Source of the DNA: UBA2862 sp045658005
Lineage (GTDB): Bacteria; Bacillota; Clostridia; Christensenellales; Aristaeellaceae
NCBI GenBank assembly: GCA_045658005.1
Contig: JAZOUD010000091.1
Location: forward strand, 18,068-82,067
Reading direction: 5' to 3'
DNA length: 64,000 nucleotides
The notes below the pieces were generated by a model. The model did no database searches. It was given only the letters and a program-made list of their open reading frames with translations, and was not told the origin of the DNA. Numbering within the stretch: the stretch's first letter is position 1; each line of letters starts with the position of its first letter. A program made the position numbers and the translations under genes. Positions 26,854 through 34,055 of the stretch are shown piece after piece.

Positions 26854-28086
26854 TTACTTCGCCTTGATCCGATGGTAGCTCTTTTTACCCTTTTTGATCA
26901 GCAGGCCGTCGCCGACGAGCATCTCGGGGGTGATGCGCGTGTCCACGTCGGTGATCTTCTCGTCGTTGACGCTCAGGCCGCCGGCGGTCATGGTCTGGCG
27001 GGCCTCCTTGTTGCTCTTGCACAGGCCGACCTTCGTCACCCAGGCCAGCAGGCGGTTCTCGGCCTCCAGCTCCGCCGGGTCGATCTCGGTGGTGGGCACG
27101 CTGCCTGCCAGCGCGCCGCCGCCGAACAGCGCTTCCGCGGCCTGCTGGGCCTTTTTGGCCTCCTCCTCGCCGTGCACGTTCTTGGTGACCTCGTAGGCCA
27201 GCACCCGCTTGGCCTCGTTGATGGCGCTGTCCTTCAGCGCGCCGAGGCGGCGCACCTCGTCCATGGGCAGGAAGGTCAGCAGCCCCAGGCACTTCTCCAC
27301 GTCCTGGTCGTCCACATTGCGCCAGTACTGGTAGAAGTCGTAGGGCGAGCACTTGTTGGGATCGAGCCACAGCGCGCCCTTTTCGGTCTTGCCCATCTTG
27401 CGCCCGTCGTGGGTCAGCAGCAGCTGGAAGGTCAGCGCGAAGGCGGGCTTGCCGTCCTTGCGGCGGATCAGGTCCGCGCCGGAGAGCATGTTCGACCACT
27501 GGTCGTCGCCGCCACACTGCAGCGTCACGCCGTAGCGGTGGTTCAGCTCCAGAAAGTCGTAGCTCTGCATCAGCATGTAGTTGAACTCCAGGAAGGTCAG
27601 GCCACGCTCCAGGCGCTGCTTGTAACACTCGGCGGTGAGCATGCGGTTCACGCTGAACAGCGCGCCCACGTCCCGCAGGAAGTCGATGTAGTTCAGGCTG
27701 CGCAGCCAGTCGGCGTTGTTGACGATTTGGGCGCAGTTGGGCTTCGACTCGTCGAAGTCCAGGAAGGACTCCATCTGCTTTCTGATGTGGGCCACGTTGT
27801 TGTCGATGTCCTCCACCGTCAGCACCTTGCGCAGGTCGCTCTTGCCGGAGGGGTCGCCGATCATGCCGGTGCCGCCGCCCATCAGCGCGAAGGGCTTGTG
27901 GCCGGCCTTCTGCAGGTGGGCCATGGCCATGATCGGAATGTAGTGGCCGATGTGCAGGCTGTCCGCGGTGGGGTCGAAGCCCACGTAGAAGGACACCATG
28001 CCCTCGTCAAAGGCCTTGTACAGCTCGTCCTCAAAGGTGATCTGCTTGACAAAGCCGCGCTCTTTTAAAAGGTCCAGTGCGTTCAT
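26854..28086 (-). CDS. tyrS: Tyrosyl-tRNA synthetase
   Basis: A 410-residue class I synthetase that charges tRNA-Tyr. The HIGH motif reads LHIGHYIP (about 46-53); the KMSKS-type loop is GRKMGKTEKGA (about 230). YNYMLMQSYDF-type tyrosine-binding residues and a C-terminal S4 RNA-binding domain (KEARQTMTAGGLSVND) are present. The gene follows an aminotransferase gene by 18 bases; both would be controlled by the tyrosine-specific T-box leader upstream. Confidence 0.96.
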   Translation of the reverse strand: MNALDLLKERGFVKQITFEDELYKAFDEGMVSFYVGFDPTADSLHIGHYIPIMAMAHLQKAGHKPFALMGGGTGMIGDPSGKSDLRKVLTVEDIDNNVAHIRKQMESFLDFDESKPNCAQIVNNADWLRSLNYIDFLRDVGALFSVNRMLTAECYKQRLERGLTFLEFNYMLMQSYDFLELNHRYGVTLQCGGDDQWSNMLSGADLIRRKDGKPAFALTFQLLLTHDGRKMGKTEKGALWLDPNKCSPYDFYQYWRNVDDQDVEKCLGLLTFLPMDEVRRLGALKDSAINEAKRVLAYEVTKNVHGEEEAKKAQQAAEALFGGGALAGSVPTTEIDPAELEAENRLLAWVTKVGLCKSNKEARQTMTAGGLSVNDEKITDVDTRITPEMLVGDGLLIKKGKKSYHRIKAK

Positions 28087-28104
28087 ATCTAATGCATCCT
28101 TTCT

Positions 28105-29292
28105 TTACTTCATTCCGTTTATGACTTTCCCCAGCCAGACCATTCCCGCCTCGATGGTCGGTATATCGCACATCGAGAAGTTCAGGCGCAGGGTGTTTTC
28201 GTGGCCGCCGCCGGCATAGAAGTGTATGCCAGGCACGAAGGCCACGCTCGCGCCTACGGCGTCGTCGAAGACCTTTACGGCGCTCATTCCCTCGGGCAGC
28301 TCGGCCCAGACGAATAGGCCACCCTGGGGTACGGTGTGCCGGGTGCCTGCCGGGAAGGATTTAAAGCCGTCCAGCATGGCGTTCAGCTGCTTGCGATAGT
28401 CGTTGCAGATGCGCTCCAGGTGACCGGGCATCAGACCCTGGCGCAGGTAGGCGTCCACGATGGCTTGGTTGAGCAGGGGCGAATGGACGTCCACGCTCTG
28501 CTTGCCGATGACCATCTTTCGAAGCAGCAGCGGGTTCGTTACCACCGCCGCGCCCAGGCGCAGGCCGGGGGAGATGTACTTGGAAAAGGAGGACATGTAC
28601 ACCACCCAGCCCTCCGTATCGAAGGACTGGATCGGGGGCAGCGCCTCGCCGGAATAGCGCAGGTCGCGGTAGGGGTCGTCCTCGGCGATGACCACGCCGT
28701 ATTTTGATGCCAGCGTCGCCAGAGCCTTCCTGCGCTCCAGCGACAGGGTGATGCCGGTGGGGTTCTGGAAGGTGGGAATCACGTACATCAGCTTCGGATG
28801 GTGTTTTTTGATCAGTTCCTCCGCTGCCGCCACGATCACACCCTCGTCGTCGGTGGGCATGTCGACAATCGTCGCGTTGTATTCCCGCATGGCCTGTATC
28901 GCCCCCAGGAAGGTGGGACTCTCGCACAGCACCACGTCGCCCGGATCCACCAGCACCTTCAGCAGCAGGTCGAAGGCCTGGCTGCCGCCCTGCACCGGAA
29001 GAATCTGGGAAGCGTCGCAGTTTACGCCGTCGCCCCGAAGGAATTCGGCTACGCTTTCCCGGAAGGGCCCGAAGCCCTCCGTCGCGCCGTATTGCAGCAG
29101 CGCCGTGCCGTACTTGTCCAGCGTCTCGACGGCCAGCCGGGAGATGACCTCCGGCTCCAGCGCCGTGTTGGAGGGGTTGCCGCCCGCGAAGGAGATCATG
29201 CCGGGCTTGGCCAGCAGCTTGAAGATGTCACGGATGGCGCTGCCGTTGATGGGCCGCATGTGCTTTGCGAATTTTACCTCGGTGAATTGCAT
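28105..29292 (-). CDS. PLP-dependent aminotransferase (class I/II, likely aromatic), T-box(Tyr) controlled
   Basis: A 395-residue aminotransferase of the 2-aminoadipate/aromatic type: FAGGNPSN, LQYGATEGFGPFRE, PVQGGSQAFDLLLK, PTFQNPTG, EDDPYRDLRYSG and the PLP lysine in SSFSKYISPGLRLG. There is no N-terminal GntR domain, so it is an enzyme rather than a MocR regulator. The ATG at 29292 follows GGGAGG; a longer ORF into the leader is rejected. The upstream T-box with specifier TAC and the downstream tyrS suggest it makes or turns over tyrosine, for example by transaminating 4-hydroxyphenylpyruvate. Confidence 0.88.
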   Translation of the reverse strand: MQFTEVKFAKHMRPINGSAIRDIFKLLAKPGMISFAGGNPSNTALEPEVISRLAVETLDKYGTALLQYGATEGFGPFRESVAEFLRGDGVNCDASQILPVQGGSQAFDLLLKVLVDPGDVVLCESPTFLGAIQAMREYNATIVDMPTDDEGVIVAAAEELIKKHHPKLMYVIPTFQNPTGITLSLERRKALATLASKYGVVIAEDDPYRDLRYSGEALPPIQSFDTEGWVVYMSSFSKYISPGLRLGAAVVTNPLLLRKMVIGKQSVDVHSPLLNQAIVDAYLRQGLMPGHLERICNDYRKQLNAMLDGFKSFPAGTRHTVPQGGLFVWAELPEGMSAVKVFDDAVGASVAFVPGIHFYAGGGHENTLRLNFSMCDIPTIEAGMVWLGKVINGMK

Positions 29293-29310
29293 TTTGATAA
29301 CCTCCCAATG

Positions 29311-29545
29311 AAACAGCCGCCCTCCCTGACCGGGAAGGCGACTGTGAATCGCGGTACCACTTCCGTTCGCCATGCGCAGGGCATGGCCTCGTGTGCGCTG
29401 TGTCGGGCGCGCCCGGGCGGCCTACTGCCGTTTCAACCGCCGGCTCCGGGATGTATTCGCCCGCGCGCCTCGTCCCCCTTACACCGCCCGGGGGCTCTCT
29501 GCATCCGGCAGACGCGAACTACTTGTTCCCATCATCGCAAAGTAT
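29311..29545 (-). promoter_or_regulatory. T-box leader specific for tRNA-Tyr
   Basis: Read on the minus strand: the AAGTAGTT loop (29524-29517), the distal Stem I sequence GGGCGGTGTAAG (29489-29478), a specifier loop GAATACAT with codon TAC at 29455-29453, the T-box core TGGTACCGCG (29359-29350) and a 14-pair terminator stem (29345-29311) ending in TTT. The UGGU of the core would pair with the ACCA end of uncharged tRNA-Tyr. Low charging should favour read-through into the aminotransferase and tyrS. Confidence 0.9.
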
Positions 29546-29559
29546 GTGACTTTACAATG

Positions 29560-29588
29560 ATGATAGCATGCCGAAACGGCGCTGTCAA
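29560..29588 (-). promoter_or_regulatory. Promoter of the T-box-aminotransferase-tyrS operon
   Basis: TTGACA (29588-29583), 17 bases, TATCAT (29565-29560) on the minus strand, immediately upstream of the T-box. Confidence 0.85.
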
Positions 29589-29630
29589 GTATCGCGGGGG
29601 TTAAATCCGGCGGAATGGATGCCGCCCGGG

Positions 29631-30179
29631 TCAGAGCCACTCGATGATGTGATAGGTTTCCCGGAATTCCTCGGTGGCGACCCCGTAGATATCCTCGTCA
29701 TCCGTGATGTTCAGCCAGCTGTCCCGGTCGATGGTCTCCGGGATCAGCGCGCCGTCCTCGCCCCAGGGAACCATGATCGCCACGTCGTCGTCGGCCTGGA
29801 TGAACTGCTGGACGCCGCCCTTTGGCCGGGTAAAGCCGTCCTCGGGCCGCATGCCGGCTGAATCGTACTTTTCCTCAAAGGTCTCAGCGCTCATCTGCCA
29901 GGTGTTGACGTGGCCGAAGCTGTCGACAATGGGCCTGGCGGAGAGATCGCACCGGGTCACCACGATGTTGCCCGAAACGCCGCGCTCCACGGCTTCCAGG
30001 TAGCCGTTCTTGGTGAACACGGGGATGATCTCGCCCTGCACGGCAGGTCGCGCCAGCACACAGGCGTCCTTTTCGGCCCTGATTTGGGCGGCCTTTCCCT
30101 TCGCGAGGCGCTTAACGTACGCCTTCGCGTCGACAAAGCGGTACAGCTTGCCGTTTCTGAAGATATTCGCCACAATCAC
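29631..30179 (-). CDS. Hypothetical protein, 182 residues
   Basis: A soluble protein without membrane segments. The N-terminal half has KLYRFVDAKAYVKRLAKGK and VLARPAVQGEIIPVFTKNGYLEA; the acidic C-terminal half contains FTRPKGGVQQFIQADDDVAIMVPWGEDG and ends NITDDEDIYGVATEEFRETYHIIEWL-like. GTG starts are available at 30179 and 30173 behind GGGGAGG; the second is better spaced. It is the last gene of the unit that begins with the CNNM/CBS protein. I do not recognise the family. Confidence 0.7.
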   Translation of the reverse strand: MIVANIFRNGKLYRFVDAKAYVKRLAKGKAAQIRAEKDACVLARPAVQGEIIPVFTKNGYLEAVERGVSGNIVVTRCDLSARPIVDSFGHVNTWQMSAETFEEKYDSAGMRPEDGFTRPKGGVQQFIQADDDVAIMVPWGEDGALIPETIDRDSWLNITDDEDIYGVATEEFRETYHIIEWL

Positions 30180-30221
30180 ACGCCTCCCCGGTGTCGTCGT
30201 CGATATCTGGGCGCTCGCCGC

Positions 30222-31001
30222 TCACAGCAACGGTATCATGTCGGAAAGCCGCCCGAATTTCAAATCCGGCTTCGTCGGGGACTGGGCCAGCATTGCCTCG
30301 GTGGTCTCGCCGCTCATCACCAGGATCGAGAGCATGCCGCTGCGCAGGCCGGTCTCGATGTCGGTGTACAGCCGGTCGCCCACCATGGCCAGCTCGCCGA
30401 CCTTAAGCCCCGTGCGCTTCAGCACCGCCTCGACGATGCCGGTGTGGGGCTTGCCGACGATCAGGTCGGGCCTTCTGCCGGTGGAGGCCTCGATGAAGGC
30501 CATGATCGCGCCGATGTCCGGCATGAAGCCGGTCTCGGTGGGGCAGTTGAAATCCGGGTGGGTGGCGATGTAGGGCAGGCCCGCGCGCACGAAATCGCAC
30601 ACGGCCTGCATCTTTGCGTAATCCAGCGTGGTATCGAAGCCGATCACCACGATTTCCGGGTCGACCATGTCCACCGGGATGCCCGCCTCGTGAAACTCCT
30701 CCACCAGGTATTCATTGCCCAGCACGAAGGCCCGCCTGCCGGGGTAGAGTTGTTTGAGCTTTTCACAGGTGGCCTCCCCGGAGGTCAGCACCCGGCTGCG
30801 GTCGATGGACAGCCCCATCCTTTCGAGCTTCTGTACATAGAAATTGGCGTTGTGGCTGGAATTGTTGGTCAGGAACATGAAGTCCCGCCCGGTGGCGCGC
30901 ACCTTCTCGATGAATTCCAGCGAGCCCTCAATCAGCTGCCCGCCCAGGTAAAACGTGCCGTCCATGTCCAGCAGGAAGCACTTGACATCCGATATATTCA
31001 T
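30222..31001 (-). CDS. HAD-superfamily phosphatase, NagD-like
   Basis: A 259-residue HAD hydrolase of subfamily IIA. Motif I is LLDMDGTFYLGG (about 10-21), motif II LTNNSSHN, motif III KPHTGIVE and motif IV VGDRLYTDIETG. Members dephosphorylate sugar phosphates, nucleotides or 4-nitrophenyl phosphate; the natural substrate cannot be told. It follows xpt by 18 bases, which hints at, but does not prove, a nucleotide-related role. Confidence 0.88.
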   Translation of the reverse strand: MNISDVKCFLLDMDGTFYLGGQLIEGSLEFIEKVRATGRDFMFLTNNSSHNANFYVQKLERMGLSIDRSRVLTSGEATCEKLKQLYPGRRAFVLGNEYLVEEFHEAGIPVDMVDPEIVVIGFDTTLDYAKMQAVCDFVRAGLPYIATHPDFNCPTETGFMPDIGAIMAFIEASTGRRPDLIVGKPHTGIVEAVLKRTGLKVGELAMVGDRLYTDIETGLRSGMLSILVMSGETTEAMLAQSPTKPDLKFGRLSDMIPLL

Positions 31002-31019
31002 GGAGATATCCTCGACAAA

Positions 31020-31586
31020 TCAGAACTCAATACGTCCCTCGCTCATCGCCTTCACTGACGCAAGGGCTTCGACGCGGTAGCCGGCGGCGCGGAGCTTGTC
31101 CATGCCGGGCTGGAAGGCCTTGGCGATCACGGCGCCCACGCCGGCGATCTTCGCCCCGGCCTGCTCCAGCAGCGCGATGCCGCCGAAGGCCGCCTCGCCG
31201 TTGGCCAGGAAGTCGTCGATCAGCAGCACGTTGTCGCCGGGGGTGACGAAGTGGGCCTTCAGCGTCAGCAGGTAAGGGGCGTTCTTGGTGAACGAGAACA
31301 CCTCTCGCTGGATGATGCCGTCCTTCAGTATGCTGGAAACCGACTTTTTCAGGATCACCAGGGGCAGATCCATCGCCAGCGCCGTCATGGCGGCGGGGGC
31401 GATGCCCGAGGATTCGATGGTGGCGACGCGGGTGACGCCCGCGTCCGCAAAGCGCCGGGCGAATTCCTCGCCGCAGGCCTTCATCAGCTTCACGTCCACC
31501 TGGTGGTTCAGGAAAGAATCCACCAGCAACACCTGTTCACTGAGCGCCCGTCCGTCCTTCAGTATCCTCTGCTTGAGCAATTCCAC
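31020..31586 (-). CDS. xpt: Xanthine phosphoribosyltransferase
   Basis: A 188-residue type I phosphoribosyltransferase converting xanthine and PRPP to XMP for purine salvage. The start MELLKQRILKDGRALSEQVL and SFLNHQVDV are characteristic of Xpt, and the PRPP loop is VLLIDDFLANGEA (about 124-136). In many Firmicutes xpt has a guanine riboswitch; here only 35 bases separate it from the CNNM/CBS gene, so no riboswitch fits. Confidence 0.94.
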   Translation of the reverse strand: MELLKQRILKDGRALSEQVLLVDSFLNHQVDVKLMKACGEEFARRFADAGVTRVATIESSGIAPAAMTALAMDLPLVILKKSVSSILKDGIIQREVFSFTKNAPYLLTLKAHFVTPGDNVLLIDDFLANGEAAFGGIALLEQAGAKIAGVGAVIAKAFQPGMDKLRAAGYRVEALASVKAMSEGRIEF

Positions 31587-31621
31587 GGTCGATCACTGCC
31601 TTTCTTAACGTATCCTAAATC

Positions 31622-32935
31622 CTAATTATGCGCACCCTCATTGGAATCCGTGCCTTCACTCTTCGATTGAGAATCTATCTTCTCCACGATGGCCCACTCG
31701 ACCCTGCGGTCGGCGATCTGCTCGACGCTGATGCGCAGGCCGAAGCACTCCACCACCGGGTGCTTGCCGTCGGAGGGAATCTCGGTCAGGCGGCTGAACA
31801 CCAGGCCGCCGAGGGTGTCGTATTCCAGGTCGTCGGGCAGCCGGATGTCCAGCGCCTCGGCCACGCTCTCCAGCTCCGCCGAGCCGGAAATGCGCCAGCG
31901 CCCGTCGGACAGCCGGGTGATCTCCGGCTCCTCCTTAGGGTCGAATTCGTCGTAGATGTTGCCGACGATCTCCTCCAGCAGGTCCTCCAGCGTGATCAGG
32001 CCGCTGGTGCCGCCGTACTCGTCCACCACGATGGCCATGTGCTGCTTGCGGGACTGCATCTCCTGGAACAGCACGTCGGTGCGCACCGATTCCGGCACGA
32101 AGTGGGCCGGACGCACCAGTGCCCGCAGGGGCACGTTGCGCCCCTCCGCCCGGCTGAGCAGGTAGTCACGGGTGGTCAGTATGCCCAGCACGTTGTCGAT
32201 GCTGCCCTCGTACACGGGGAAGCGGGACAGGCCGCTCTGCCGGATGGTCTCCAGGATCTGGTCGTCGGTGGATTCGATGTCGATGGCGGTGATGTCCTTC
32301 CGGTGGATCATGCAGTCGCCGGCGTTCATGTTGTTGAACTCGAATATGTTCTCGATCATCTCCCGCTCGTCGGCCTCGATGGCGCCCTTCTCCTCGCCGA
32401 TGTCCACCATCTGCATGATGTCCTCCTCGGTCACGGCGTCGCCGGCGTCGGCGGGCTTGATGTGGAAGGGCTTCAGCACCAGCGCCCCCAGGGCCATGCA
32501 TAGCCGGGTGACGGGGGAGAGCACCGTCATGGTCACGTCCGCCACCGGGGCGATGGCGTCCAGCAGCGGGCCGCGAAAGTGGGCGCCCAGGTGCACGGGG
32601 ATCGCCCCCGCGAGGATCAGGCTGACCAGTGTGAAGGGCAGCAGCCCGTACAGCGCGAAGGCGGGCATGCCGCTGACCCGTCCCCTCAGCAGCGCCCACA
32701 GCGCCGTGAAGGCGATCAGCACCAGGCAGATCCAGCTCATCTGGAACTCGCCGAAGGGCTTTTCAGCTTTGAGGGCCAGCTTCAGGGCCCGGCGCGCCTT
32801 GGCGTCGCCGACGTCGGCCTTCTTCTGGGTCTCACCCTCGTCGATAAACGGAACGGCGGCCTCGGCCATGCGCACGATGACCGCCAGCAAAAGCGCGATA
32901 AAGATGACAATACTCGGACCGAACGGGTCGTCCAT
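31622..32935 (-). CDS. CNNM/CorC-type membrane protein with CBS pair and transporter-associated domain
   Basis: A 437-residue protein of the hemolysin C/CorC group. A membrane domain of three to four helices (about 1-155) is followed by two CBS domains (about 195-320; IHRKDITAID, FPVYEGSIDNVLGIL, VDEYGGTSGLITLEDLLEEIVG) and the CorC_HlyC domain (about 345-420; LPDDLEYDTLGGLVFSRL). Members are linked to magnesium or cobalt export and adenine-nucleotide sensing by the CBS pair. Its membrane part is short and atypical (FIDEGETQKKAD insert). It is first in the unit with xpt and the phosphatase. CAAGGAGG precedes the ATG. Confidence 0.88.
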   Translation of the reverse strand: MDDPFGPSIVIFIALLLAVIVRMAEAAVPFIDEGETQKKADVGDAKARRALKLALKAEKPFGEFQMSWICLVLIAFTALWALLRGRVSGMPAFALYGLLPFTLVSLILAGAIPVHLGAHFRGPLLDAIAPVADVTMTVLSPVTRLCMALGALVLKPFHIKPADAGDAVTEEDIMQMVDIGEEKGAIEADEREMIENIFEFNNMNAGDCMIHRKDITAIDIESTDDQILETIRQSGLSRFPVYEGSIDNVLGILTTRDYLLSRAEGRNVPLRALVRPAHFVPESVRTDVLFQEMQSRKQHMAIVVDEYGGTSGLITLEDLLEEIVGNIYDEFDPKEEPEITRLSDGRWRISGSAELESVAEALDIRLPDDLEYDTLGGLVFSRLTEIPSDGKHPVVECFGLRISVEQIADRRVEWAIVEKIDSQSKSEGTDSNEGAHN

Positions 32936-33060
32936 GAAAGGGAAACCTCCTTGATTGGTTCGCTGAAATGGTATACAGTTTCATTATATCAGATTTCAGC
33001 GTGTTTTCATGCGCGGTGTGCAAATTTAATGTAATAATGGTATAATAATAGAGCGAAAGG

Positions 33061-33103
33061 CAACTACTGATTTATCGAGCACAGCTCGATAAATCAGTAG
33101 TTG
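33061..33103. repeat. 20-bp perfect palindrome, CTGATTTATCG family
   Basis: CAACTACTGATTTATCGAGC and its complement around ACA, in the leader of the HD-domain gene. No T-run follows on either strand, and it lies downstream of a TATAAT box, so it is not a simple terminator. Related palindromes occur at 47985-48019 and 61428-61471. Confidence 0.7.
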
Positions 33104-33137
33104 CAGAACGATACATACACTGTCAGGAGCGGGTTAC

Positions 33138-33956
33138 ATGGATGAAAAAAGCAGGGATCGGCTGTTTGACACGCTGATGCATGCTCTACGGCCCTCGACA
33201 CACTTCCGCGATTTGCTCGACTCGGGTGAATTGGCCGGGGCGCTGCCTGAACTGGCGGCCTGCGTGGGGGTTGCGCAGAACCCGGTCTACCACCCGGAGG
33301 GGGACGTGTTCGAGCACACGATGCTGGTGGTGGACTGCGCCGCCGGGCTGCGCCATAAGGCCCTGAACCCGCTGGGGTTCATGCTCTCGGCGCTGACCCA
33401 CGACCTGGGCAAGGCCACCTGTACCCAGGCGCAGCCGGACGGAAAGATCACCGCCTACGGCCACGAAGTGGCGGGACGACCCCTCTGCCGGAGCCTGATG
33501 GCCCGGCTGACCGACGACGCGGCGCTGACCGACTACGTCGAAAACATGGTTTGGCTGCACATGCGGCCCAACATACTGGCCAAGTGCCGCTCGAAGAAGA
33601 AAAAGACCCGCCAGCTGTTCGATTTGAGCCTGTGCCCGGAGGACCTGATCCTGCTGTCCCGGGCCGACGCCTCCGGCAAGCTGGACGCGCCCTACGACGA
33701 GGGCCTCGAGGCCTTCCTGCGCCAGCGGCTGGAGGACTACCGTCGGGTGATGACCCTGCCGATGGTCACCCGGGAGGACCTGCTGGCCGCGGGCTTTTCT
33801 CCGGGCGAGGCGCTGGAGGCGGCTCTGGCCCGGGCCAGGCAACTCCACTTTTCCGGCTTCGACCGGCAGCACGCCCTGAAACAGGTGATGGCTGAGGCAA
33901 CTTTACACAAAGCGGTTGACAGTTTAAATTGGAAGGTGTTATACTTCCATCAATGA
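33138..33956 (+). CDS. HD-domain protein resembling the HD half of CCA-adding enzymes
   Basis: A 272-residue soluble protein. The HD core reads NPVYHPEGDVFEHTMLVVD, ALTHDLGKATC and GHEVAGRPLCRSLMARL, very like the HD domain at the C-terminus of E. coli-type tRNA nucleotidyltransferase, which has phosphohydrolase activity. There is no nucleotidyltransferase domain, so it cannot add CCA. The basic patch KCRSKKKKTRQLFDL could bind nucleic acid. Its 3' end contains the promoter for ilvB. A TATAAT box at 33037-33042 probably drives it. Confidence 0.8.
   Translation: MDEKSRDRLFDTLMHALRPSTHFRDLLDSGELAGALPELAACVGVAQNPVYHPEGDVFEHTMLVVDCAAGLRHKALNPLGFMLSALTHDLGKATCTQAQPDGKITAYGHEVAGRPLCRSLMARLTDDAALTDYVENMVWLHMRPNILAKCRSKKKKTRQLFDLSLCPEDLILLSRADASGKLDAPYDEGLEAFLRQRLEDYRRVMTLPMVTREDLLAAGFSPGEALEAALARARQLHFSGFDRQHALKQVMAEATLHKAVDSLNWKVLYFHQ
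33916..33945 (+). promoter_or_regulatory. Promoter of ilvBN, inside the end of the HD gene
   Basis: TTGACA (33916-33921), 18 bases, TATACT (33940-33945), located within the last 14 codons of the preceding gene. Confidence 0.7.
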
Positions 33957-33964
33957 TGCCGGAT

Positions 33965-33999
33965 GCGCCCGCGGGTCTGATACTGGGACCGGCGGGCGC
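33965..33999 (+). terminator. Hairpin in the ilvB leader, possible attenuator
   Basis: GCGCCCGC-G-GGTC...GACC-G-GCGGGCGC forms a stem of about 12 pairs followed by TTTGG. It terminates the upstream HD gene or, since the ilvB promoter lies before it, attenuates ilvBN. The T-run is short. A GGCGGCAGATTGCCGCCGCTAC repeat follows at 34020-34041. Confidence 0.5.
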
Positions 34000-34055
34000 T
34001 TTGGTGTGGAGGAGGATATGGCGGCAGATTGCCGCCGCTACAGATGGGAGGGGAC

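Noticed and set aside
31587..31621. Guanine riboswitch ahead of xpt
   Set aside because: Only 35 bases separate xpt from the preceding gene and no aptamer core is present.
33953..34055. Leu/Ile/Val-containing reading MMPDAPAGLILGPAGALVW as an ilv leader peptide
   Set aside because: No stop codon follows for nearly 600 bases, there is no ribosome binding site, and it runs into ilvB in another frame.
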